NCBI GenBank assembly: GCA_027084065.1
Contig: JALWLR010000199.1
Coordinates: 1 to 13,124, forward strand
Direction of reading: 5' to 3'
Length of the DNA stretch: 13,124 nt
From: Helicobacteraceae bacterium
GTDB taxonomy: Bacteria > Campylobacterota > Campylobacteria > Campylobacterales > Sulfurimonadaceae
The translations under genes and the position numbers were made by a program. Shown piece after piece: positions 7,182 to 13,124 of the stretch (positions within the stretch are counted from its first letter, which is position 1; every line of letters begins with the position of its first letter). The notes beneath the pieces were generated by a model. It saw only the letters and a list, made by a program, of their open reading frames with translations, made no database searches and was not told the DNA's origin.

Positions 7182-7628
7182 ATGCACAATATTACGCCAA
7201 TTGATGAAGAGTATCAGCTGGAAAAAGATGCGGTTTTGGTAAGCCAGACGGACACCAACGGCATCATAACCTATGCCAACAAAAAATTTCGTGAAGTTTC
7301 CGGATATGATTACAAAGAGCTTGTCGGACAGCCGCACAGTATTGTGCGTCATCCCGATATGCCGCGCGCTACGTTTGCAAAAATGTGGGATACGATTCGA
7401 AGCGGACAGGTTTTTAACGGTATTATAAAAAATCTTCGAAAAGATGGACGTTACTATTGGGTCGCTTTGGAAATTCTCCCGATTAAAGATGAAAAAGGGA
7501 ATATAACGGGTTATATCGCAGCAGCCCGCCCGGCATCTCGTAAAGATGTCGAAGAGAATGAAGAGCTCTATGGCAGAATGCTTGAAGCCCAGAGAGAAAA
7601 AGGGGAGTTTGAAAATGATACTTTATAA
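7182..7628 (+). CDS. Stand-alone PAS protein, Aer/CetB type
   Basis: A 148-aa cytoplasmic protein that is nearly all PAS domain. Landmarks match the flavin-binding Aer/CetB energy-taxis class: VSQTDTNGIITYANKKF (20-36), VSGYDYKELVGQPH, the VRHPDMP box (55-61), KMWDTI, GIIKNLRKDGRYYWV (80-94), and a final strand ITGYIAAARPASR. In E. coli Aer the Arg/His/Asp of the same box are needed for FAD binding; they are kept here as R56, H57, D59. The Trp usual before 'G-I-V-K-N' is Phe78. No HAMP, signalling domain or membrane segment is attached, so it must act through a partner. The start at 7182 is preferred over an ATG at 7164 because GAAGG (7170-7174) sits seven bases upstream. Its last 14 bp overlap the Hpt gene, pointing to that protein as the partner. 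Cofactor and ligand are inferred. Confidence 0.85.
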   Translation: MHNITPIDEEYQLEKDAVLVSQTDTNGIITYANKKFREVSGYDYKELVGQPHSIVRHPDMPRATFAKMWDTIRSGQVFNGIIKNLRKDGRYYWVALEILPIKDEKGNITGYIAAARPASRKDVEENEELYGRMLEAQREKGEFENDTL

Positions 7629-9339
7629 TTATGAGAAAAAATTCGTAGGCATTGCGCAAAAAGATCTGCAGGCACTCAATATTGCATCATTGGCTGAACT
7701 CTACACTGAAGCGGCAGAGTTTGCAGATCTTTTTGTCAAAACTCCCGGATACATTCACAACTTCAAGCATGTACATTGGATAGATTTTATAAAAAGTGCA
7801 GATTCGCTTGATGAAAACAGAGTCATAATCAGTGTCAAGGGCAAAAACTATAAAGCGACACTGGATTTGCAAGAGTTCTTTTTTACCGACAATCCCGGCA
7901 AACCCGGCTACGGTATCGTACTTAACGGTTTAAGAGAGTTGACGAAAGAGGAGAGTAACCGAATTTCCGGTGATCTTGCAGGGCGAGTCGCTCCTGAGCC
8001 GTATACACCTCCTGCAACACCAACTTCTTTTCAAGAGGAGCCGACGTTCGAAGAGCCACAGGCAGTGGCACCTATGGAAGTAGAAGAGTTTTTAGAAGAG
8101 AAAATGCCGCCTCTCTCAGTAGAAGAGGCGGAGAAAGAAGTTGGACTTGAGTTGGATGAAAGTGTTTTCGAAACCGTTTCGCAACCAGAAGAGCCCAAAG
8201 AAGAAGAATACGAAGAGCAGCCTTTGGAAGTAGCTTCGCATCAATATCAAGAGGTATATGTACCCAAGTCTGAAGAGGATGAGAAATTTCGGAATTACCA
8301 TTTCGATCCCGAAGTAGCAGCGAAAGAGTTGGGTTTGCCGGTCGATCTTGTTGAAGAGTTCATTCAGGATTTTATAGCTCAAGCCGAAGAGTTCAAGACG
8401 GATCTCTATCAAGCACTTGATGAAGGACGTATCGACAGTTTGCGTATGCTTTCGCACAAACTAAAAGGAGTAGCTGCCAATCTTCGCATAGAAGATGCGT
8501 ATGATGCTTTGATAACCATCAACACTTCCGATGACATCGACTTGGTAAAAAATACCCTAGATAGATTCTATGCGGTTATCTTGAAAAAACTCTCCGGAGA
8601 AGAGGTAGTGTATGCTCCTGAAGAGAAAACGATGCAAGCAGAAGAAACAGAGCCTCTAGAGGAGATTCGATCGGAAGCAACGCAAGAGGAGAGTATCTCT
8701 TTGGAACAAGAGCCGGAAATCTCTTTAGTCGAGGAAAGTTCCCAACTTGAAGAAGGGGATGAAGCAAAAGAGAACGAGCCTGAAGAAGTAGAAGCCATAG
8801 AGATTGACTTGGCTTCGCTTATGGAAGAGGATAATACACATATCAAACTTCCTAAAGAGTCAGAAGAAACCCCTAAATCACAAGAGGAAAGTTTTGATAT
8901 AGAGGAAATATCTTTGCAAATACAAGAGCCGGAAGAGGAGAGTAGATCCGTTTCGGCAGACGTTTTAGAAAAACCTGAAGAAGCTGAAGCGAAATCTTCT
9001 TCCCAAAAGGAACAAACGACCAAAGAACAAGAACCTGTGTTTGACAAAGCGCTTATCGCTGCCGAACTTGGCATAGACGTCAATACTTACAATGAACTTT
9101 TGCAGGACTATATAGAAGATATAAAATCTGCATTGCCGCAGCTTCAAAAGGCAATAGAAGAGAAAGAGACGGAAGTTGTTCAAAAAATAGCGCTTCGCCT
9201 TAAAGGTATGAGTGACAATATGCACATAACGGAAATGGCGAAAAAGTTTGAAAAACTTTTTCAAGAGGGGCTAGAGAGGGCAGAAGAGCTAGTTGAGAAA
9301 ATTGAAGATGAAATAAACTCTATAGAGAGGATGGTGTAG
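7615..9339 (+). CDS. Tandem Hpt-domain protein with unrecognised N-terminal domain
   Basis: A 574-aa soluble protein. Residues 1-120 form a compact aromatic-rich domain I cannot assign (landmarks KTPGYIHNFKHVHWIDFI and LNGLREL). An acidic, Pro/Glu-rich linker (about 126-226) leads to Hpt domain 1 (about 230-328), with phosphoacceptor His281 in LSHKLKGVAANLRI. A second linker very rich in Glu and Ser (about 335-470) leads to Hpt domain 2 (476-570). The two Hpt domains share 'FD-x4-A-(A/K)-ELG' and 'QD-(F/Y)-I' and look like a duplication, but in the second the histidine position is Leu527 (IALRLKGMSDN). Hpt domains relay phosphate between receiver domains. Start choice: the ATG at 7615 has AGGGGAG (7601-7607) at seven-base spacing; a longer reading from 7546 lies inside the PAS gene. 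It is followed after 3 bp by the hybrid kinase. Confidence 0.85.
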   Translation: MILYNYEKKFVGIAQKDLQALNIASLAELYTEAAEFADLFVKTPGYIHNFKHVHWIDFIKSADSLDENRVIISVKGKNYKATLDLQEFFFTDNPGKPGYGIVLNGLRELTKEESNRISGDLAGRVAPEPYTPPATPTSFQEEPTFEEPQAVAPMEVEEFLEEKMPPLSVEEAEKEVGLELDESVFETVSQPEEPKEEEYEEQPLEVASHQYQEVYVPKSEEDEKFRNYHFDPEVAAKELGLPVDLVEEFIQDFIAQAEEFKTDLYQALDEGRIDSLRMLSHKLKGVAANLRIEDAYDALITINTSDDIDLVKNTLDRFYAVILKKLSGEEVVYAPEEKTMQAEETEPLEEIRSEATQEESISLEQEPEISLVEESSQLEEGDEAKENEPEEVEAIEIDLASLMEEDNTHIKLPKESEETPKSQEESFDIEEISLQIQEPEEESRSVSADVLEKPEEAEAKSSSQKEQTTKEQEPVFDKALIAAELGIDVNTYNELLQDYIEDIKSALPQLQKAIEEKETEVVQKIALRLKGMSDNMHITEMAKKFEKLFQEGLERAEELVEKIEDEINSIERMV

Positions 9340-9342
9340 ATT

Positions 9343-12300
9343 ATGAAATTGCGATTGAAAAACAGACTACGACTCATCAGTTTGGTTCCGCTGATAATTC
9401 TTCTAAGTGTGGCGAGTTACTTTGTTTATAGCGCGTACCAAAATTACACCGATGCGGAAAAACTCAAAAACAAGCTTGTTGAGAACAAGTATCTCAACTC
9501 CATCTTGACTAACTTTGCGCGTGAGCGTGGGATGAGTGCGATGTACTTAGGAAAGGCATCTGAGGCGATTTTTATTTCACTCAAAAAGCAAAGAACGCTT
9601 ACGGACAAATCGGTTGCGGAGTATTTTAATTTTACAAAGCAGATGGAGCAGGATTCGATAAAAAAGAGCTTTCTTGCCGATTTCAAAACGAAAATAGCGC
9701 AAATAAAGCGAACTCGTCCGCTTGTAGATGCACGAAAAATAGAGTTTGAAAAAATGTTTCAGGTCTATACCGATGCGCAAACACTTCTTATTAAAGAGAT
9801 TCAAAGGCTTGATATTAAAAATATCGATCCGACGATTTCCAAACTCTTTTCAGTCTATATCACTTTTATCAAGGCAAAAGAGTATAGCGGTATAGAGCGT
9901 GGGTATGTCTCTTATGTTCTTGCGAAGAAAGAGCCGATGGAAGAAGAAGAGATAAGTCGTCTTATTTCTATTATCGGTAAAGCGGATGCAATAGCTTACG
10001 ATACATTGGAAGATTCGCAACTCGTAGCGAAACTCGATGCAATATTTAAAAATGAGGATGCTCAAGAGCTTTTCGATGACATCAATGCAGAAAGAACAAA
10101 CATCCTCGCTGTTGCCAAAGACGGTAATTATGATATAAGTGCGGGTATTTGGTTCGCTATGATTTCTGAAAAAATCAAATTGCTCTCAGAAGCTGAAGAT
10201 ATTCTCTCCAAAGCGATGGACGCACATGCTGCGAAGATTCAGGCACAGTCGATTCAGATTCTGACTATTGCTATTACGATTTGGGTTGTTTCTATTTTGC
10301 TTGCCATACTCGGATATCTCATTTCCAATCAGATTGCAAGAAACATTAAAGGATTGCAAGAAATTCTTGTAAAAGTCGCAAAAGATACAGGAGGTGCTTC
10401 TAGCTTTGCCATTGACTTGGATACGGCAGAAGGTACGGCGCAGGCATATAAACTTCTAGAGCGAATTATTGAACAGACGAAAAAAGATAAAGAAGCAGCC
10501 CTTGAAGCCAATGAAGCGAAATCGATGTTCCTTGCGAACATGTCTCATGAGATTCGTACACCGCTTAACGGGATTGTCGGCTTTACCGAGCTTTTAAAAG
10601 ATACGGGTCTTAATGAAGAGCAGATGGAGTTTGTCGAGATTATTGAAAAATCTTCGGAAAACCTGCTTGAGATTATCAACAATATTCTTGATCTTTCCAA
10701 AATTGAATCCAATAAACTTGAAATTGAAGATATTGTCTTCAATCCTATTGAAGAGTTTGAGAGTGCCGTTGAAGTCTACGCGGTTCGTGCAAGTGAGAAA
10801 AATATCGATCTTGGCTGTTTCATCGATCCTCGGTTGGAAAAACCGCTTAAAGGGGATCCAACCAAACTTAAAGAGGTCATTATCAATCTGCTCTCAAATG
10901 CCGTCAAGTTTACCAGCAGCGGCGGTGCGATCAATGTCGACATCCGTAAAATTCCATCTGCACAAGAGGGCTTTACTCGTGTACGTTTTGAAGTTCAAGA
11001 TAGTGGTATCGGTGTAACGAGCGAGCAAAAAGCGCGTATATTCGAAGCCTTTTCTCAAGCCGATACATCCATTACGAGAAAGTATGGTGGAACGGGACTT
11101 GGATTGACTATTTCGAGTCGTTTTATAGAGTTGATGGGTGGACAGCTTGATTTGCATTCCGAGCCGGGAGAAGGAACTACTTTCTTCTTTACAATAGATT
11201 TTGAAGAGATTGAATCCAACATAGAGAGTCTGGAGAATAAATTTAGCTATTTAAGTGCGATACTTTTGGAAAATCCGCATAAATCGAAAAAGCAGGATGA
11301 GTATCTTCGTGAGTATCTCGACTTTTACGGAGTCAAATATACGGTTTCAGATAGTGCCGAGCGGATTGAAGAGCTTAGTAAGGCGAAAATTTATAATTTG
11401 ATGTATATCGACTTTGACTATCTAAGTAGCGATGAGCTTGTAGAGTGTTCAAAACTCTCTCCATCATTGGTGCTGCTTACAAAGTCTTTCAATATGAAAA
11501 AGATCGAATCACTAGGCATAGAGATATATAAAACACTTTATGAACCGCTCACGACATCCAAAGTCAAGCGCTCTTTGGAAGATTATAAAGAAAAAGAGCT
11601 GGAAGAAGAGAGCGGAGACTATAAAAATGCGGAGAAAAAACCGCAAAAGATAGAAGCGCTTAAAGAGGGCGGAGCGAAGTTCAAAGCCAAAGTACTTGTT
11701 GCAGAAGACAATATTATCAATCAAAAGCTCATCAAGCGGACACTAGAAGACTTGGGGCTGGAAGTTGGACTTGCAAGCAATGGTCTTGAGGCGTTTCAAA
11801 AGCGAAAAGACGGTAATTTTGATTTGATTTTTATGGATATTCAAATGCCGTTTTTAGATGGAGTCGAAGCAACAAGAGAGATATTGGAATGGGAAAAAGA
11901 GTTCCATAAAAAGCATGTGCCTATCATTGCATTGACGGCAAATGCACTAAAAGGAGATCGGGAACGCTTTTTAAGTGCAGGGCTTGACGAGTACACGACT
12001 AAACCGCTCATTCGGGATGAAATAGTCTCTCTTTTGACACATTTTCTATCTGATCATATTGTCTATGAAGACGAAGAGGAGGAGTCAAAGAAAGAGGAAA
12101 AAGAGAGTGATTCAAAAGAGGAAGAGCACTCTGTAGACGAGCAATCGCTCCCTGTAATACAAGAAGAGATTCAAAACAAGCAAGAAGAGACAGTACAAAA
12201 CACTCAAGAGTCTATAGAGCAAGATAGTGCAGTGAGTAAAAAAGAGCAGGTAGATATACTCATCGCTAAAAAAAGCAGCTTTGAAAACAGTCTGTTTGCA

Positions 12301-12582
12301 AAAGTATTTGAAAAACTGGGTTATTCTTATGAGACGACGGATTCGTTTGATGAAGTTTTAGAAAAACTAGATGACAAAGAGTATGCAGTCATACTTATCG
12401 ATGCGGAATTGGATGGAATGGATATAGAGAAATTGCGTTTACATGCAAAAGATACACCTATTATTCTTGTTAAAGACTCCATGACAAAACTGGATGATTC
12501 TACTGTACAAAAAGTGGATGAGGTTATAAACAATCAAGCAAGCGGAGATGTTCTGCGTTTGGTTTTGGAAAAATTTTTATAA
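9343..12582 (+). CDS. Hybrid sensor histidine kinase, NIT sensor and three receiver domains
   Basis: A 1079-aa inner-membrane kinase. Order: membrane helix 1 (10-31); periplasmic NIT-type all-helical sensor (32-303) with the signature RERGMSAMYLG (60-70) and a second SGIERGYVSYVL (182-193), the family associated with nitrate/nitrite sensing; helix 2 (304-326); juxtamembrane region (327-390) without a clear HAMP; HisKA with His402 in MSHEIRTPLNG; HATPase with N-box IINLLSNAVKFT (513-524), DSGIG (553-557) and GGTGLGL (582-588). Receiver 1 (637-750) keeps Asp690 but has EN instead of an acidic pair and Glu734 instead of the conserved Lys. Receiver 2 (780-900) is canonical: E788/D789, D832, T865, K887. 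An acidic linker (905-965) leads to receiver 3 (970-1079), which keeps D1020 but has KK (976-977) in the acid pocket. The likely relay is H402 to D832, then H281 of the upstream Hpt protein. The ligand is inferred. Confidence 0.9.
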   Translation: MKLRLKNRLRLISLVPLIILLSVASYFVYSAYQNYTDAEKLKNKLVENKYLNSILTNFARERGMSAMYLGKASEAIFISLKKQRTLTDKSVAEYFNFTKQMEQDSIKKSFLADFKTKIAQIKRTRPLVDARKIEFEKMFQVYTDAQTLLIKEIQRLDIKNIDPTISKLFSVYITFIKAKEYSGIERGYVSYVLAKKEPMEEEEISRLISIIGKADAIAYDTLEDSQLVAKLDAIFKNEDAQELFDDINAERTNILAVAKDGNYDISAGIWFAMISEKIKLLSEAEDILSKAMDAHAAKIQAQSIQILTIAITIWVVSILLAILGYLISNQIARNIKGLQEILVKVAKDTGGASSFAIDLDTAEGTAQAYKLLERIIEQTKKDKEAALEANEAKSMFLANMSHEIRTPLNGIVGFTELLKDTGLNEEQMEFVEIIEKSSENLLEIINNILDLSKIESNKLEIEDIVFNPIEEFESAVEVYAVRASEKNIDLGCFIDPRLEKPLKGDPTKLKEVIINLLSNAVKFTSSGGAINVDIRKIPSAQEGFTRVRFEVQDSGIGVTSEQKARIFEAFSQADTSITRKYGGTGLGLTISSRFIELMGGQLDLHSEPGEGTTFFFTIDFEEIESNIESLENKFSYLSAILLENPHKSKKQDEYLREYLDFYGVKYTVSDSAERIEELSKAKIYNLMYIDFDYLSSDELVECSKLSPSLVLLTKSFNMKKIESLGIEIYKTLYEPLTTSKVKRSLEDYKEKELEEESGDYKNAEKKPQKIEALKEGGAKFKAKVLVAEDNIINQKLIKRTLEDLGLEVGLASNGLEAFQKRKDGNFDLIFMDIQMPFLDGVEATREILEWEKEFHKKHVPIIALTANALKGDRERFLSAGLDEYTTKPLIRDEIVSLLTHFLSDHIVYEDEEEESKKEEKESDSKEEEHSVDEQSLPVIQEEIQNKQEETVQNTQESIEQDSAVSKKEQVDILIAKKSSFENSLFAKVFEKLGYSYETTDSFDEVLEKLDDKEYAVILIDAELDGMDIEKLRLHAKDTPIILVKDSMTKLDDSTVQKVDEVINNQASGDVLRLVLEKFL

Positions 12583-12591
12583 GGATAGCGA

Positions 12592-12969
12592 ATGAATAGA
12601 GATAATTTAGTCGTTTTGGCTGTTGATGATGATCTCATCAATTTAAAGCTGCTTAAATCCATGCTTTTAAAGACAGGCAAAGTCAAAGAGGTTATAGAAG
12701 CAAAAAACGGAAGTGATGCCATAGGTGTACTCAAAAGCAGAGATGACATTGATTTGATTCTTCTTGACATCATTATGCCCATAATGAACGGTATAGAGGT
12801 ACTTAAAGTTGTGCGAGCAGATGACTCTCTAAGACAGTTGCCGATCATCGTCTTGACGACAGATGAGACGAAAAAGGCTGAAGCGCTCGATCATGGAGCG
12901 AACGGCTTTTTAACCAAGCCGATTCGTAACGACGATCTTATACGACAAATTTCTAGCATGATTGTCTAG
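12592..12969 (+). CDS. CheY-like single-domain response regulator
   Basis: A 125-aa protein consisting only of a receiver domain, with no output domain. All catalytic residues are present: acid pair D12/D13 (AVDDD), phosphoacceptor D59 (LILLDIIMP), switch T89 (IVLTTDE) and K109 (GFLTKPI). The ATG follows the kinase stop by 9 bp and an AAGGA ribosome site (12581-12585) overlaps that stop, so the gene is the last of the four-gene signalling operon. The most economical role is terminal phosphate acceptor from His281 of the Hpt protein, or a phosphate sink, acting by protein contact. It could instead bind a flagellar or other target as CheY does; nothing in the window distinguishes these. It converges on lon with a 10-bp gap. 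Confidence 0.93.
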   Translation: MNRDNLVVLAVDDDLINLKLLKSMLLKTGKVKEVIEAKNGSDAIGVLKSRDDIDLILLDIIMPIMNGIEVLKVVRADDSLRQLPIIVLTTDETKKAEALDHGANGFLTKPIRNDDLIRQISSMIV

Positions 12970-12984
12970 CGCTTGGACGCTAGA
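12965..12984. terminator. Hairpin spanning both convergent stop codons (possible bidirectional terminator)
   Basis: TCTAGCG (12965-12971) and CGCTAGA (12978-12984) are perfect 7-bp arms around a 6-nt loop CTTGGA. The left arm contains the TAG stop of the response regulator and the right arm the TAG stop of lon on the other strand. No T run follows on either strand, so if it terminates transcription it does not do so by the textbook intrinsic mechanism. It is a stem-loop by sequence; its function is inferred from position. Confidence 0.45.
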
Positions 12985-13124
12985 GAAGTGCTTCTTCGAG
13001 CACCTCTTCAATGCGGATGACCGGAGTAATGGTCAGTGAGTTTTTCACTTCATCCGGAATTTCATCCAAATCTCTTTCAAAATTCTTCAGTGGAATCAGT
13101 GCTTGTGTCACTCCCGCTTTATGC
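12980..13124 (-). CDS. lon: ATP-dependent protease Lon, C-terminal 47 residues (cut by window edge)
   Basis: This minus-strand frame enters from the right edge and ends at TAG (complement of 12980-12982). The visible residues read HKAGVTQALIPLKNFERDL, then DEIPDEV, then LTITPVIRIEEVLEEALL. This fits the end of the Lon proteolytic domain, where 'A-x-x-x-G-I-x-x-x-x-x-P-x-x-N-x-x-D-L-x-E-I-P' is followed by 'P-V-x-x-I-x-E-V-L-x-x-A-L'. Lon degrades misfolded and some regulatory proteins in the cytoplasm using ATP. The Ser-Lys catalytic dyad and the AAA+ domain lie outside the window. Identification from a short tail is still fairly secure because this tail is well conserved. Confidence 0.88.
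   Translation of the reverse strand, partial: HKAGVTQALIPLKNFERDLDEIPDEVKNSLTITPVIRIEEVLEEALL

Noticed and set aside
7546..7614. Longer start for the tandem-Hpt protein at 7546 (adds 23 residues)
   Set aside because: The extra residues are the shifted-frame reading of the PAS gene's 3' end and are lysine-rich and unstructured; AGGGGAG is correctly placed for the ATG at 7615.
8000..8980. Glu-rich repetitive DNA considered as a tandem repeat or a phase-variable tract
   Set aside because: The codons vary and no fixed repeat unit or long mononucleotide run was found; it is simply low-complexity linker coding sequence.
8568..9083. 171-codon minus-strand open frame rich in Ser across the Hpt protein linker
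   Set aside because: It is the antisense of Glu/Ser-rich codons (GAA, GAG, TCT); the composition is explained by the acidic linker on the plus strand.
1..13124. Search for tRNA/rRNA genes, CRISPR arrays, insertion sequences, toxin-antitoxin pairs and frameshifted genes
   Set aside because: None seen by eye: no repeated direct spacers, no transposase or integrase motifs, and all major genes read through without interruption.

Overview
The window looks like chromosomal DNA from a Campylobacterota (epsilonproteobacterial) genome, probably a free-living marine Sulfurimonas/Sulfurovum-like organism. The reasons are moderately AT-rich DNA, densely packed genes with many 4-36 bp overlaps, T-rich promoter regions without a clear -35 box, a small Cys-Gly-Tyr-Lys lipoprotein, an Aer/CetB-type PAS protein, and an NhaD-type sodium/proton antiporter. 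The genus is inferred from protein style and was not tested. No tRNA, rRNA, insertion sequence, CRISPR array or prophage gene was seen. No intergenic gap exceeds about 115 bp.

Left part, minus strand (1-4854). Two transcription units run right to left. The first is a small lipoprotein gene, then nadB (L-aspartate oxidase), then nhaD (Na+/H+ antiporter); each gene overlaps the next by 3-8 bp. After nhaD comes a 13-bp perfect inverted repeat and a promoter-like stretch. The second unit is guaA (GMP synthase) followed, with a 4-bp ATGA overlap, by a hemD-like gene (uroporphyrinogen-III synthase) that leaves the window at its left edge.

Middle, plus strand (4819-7069). A DUF721/DciA-like gene overlaps uvrC by 11 bp. 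The 5' end of the dciA-like gene overlaps head-to-head with the 5' end of the divergent lipoprotein gene. A TATAAT box sits so close to its ATG that the mRNA may be leaderless.

Right part, plus strand (7182-12969). Four genes form a tight signalling operon: (1) a stand-alone Aer/CetB-like PAS protein; (2) a 574-aa protein with an unrecognised N-terminal domain and two Hpt domains joined by very acidic linkers; (3) a 1079-aa membrane hybrid histidine kinase with a periplasmic NIT (nitrate/nitrite-sensing type) domain, HisKA-HATPase core and three receiver domains; (4) a CheY-like single-domain response regulator. Read at residue level, only one Hpt (H281) and one of the three kinase receivers (D832) keep all their chemistry. 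The second Hpt has Leu527 in place of the histidine, and the receivers on either side of the canonical one have lost key residues. This suggests a phosphorelay H402 -> D832 -> H281 -> D59 with pseudo-domains serving as docking or regulatory parts, and possible cytoplasmic redox input from the PAS protein. No DNA-binding, cyclic-di-GMP or other output domain is encoded here, so the output is unknown. The operon converges on the 3' end of lon (minus strand) with a 10-bp gap. A hairpin there contains both stop codons.

The signalling operon is the most interesting part of the window; the rest is ordinary core metabolism and DNA maintenance.
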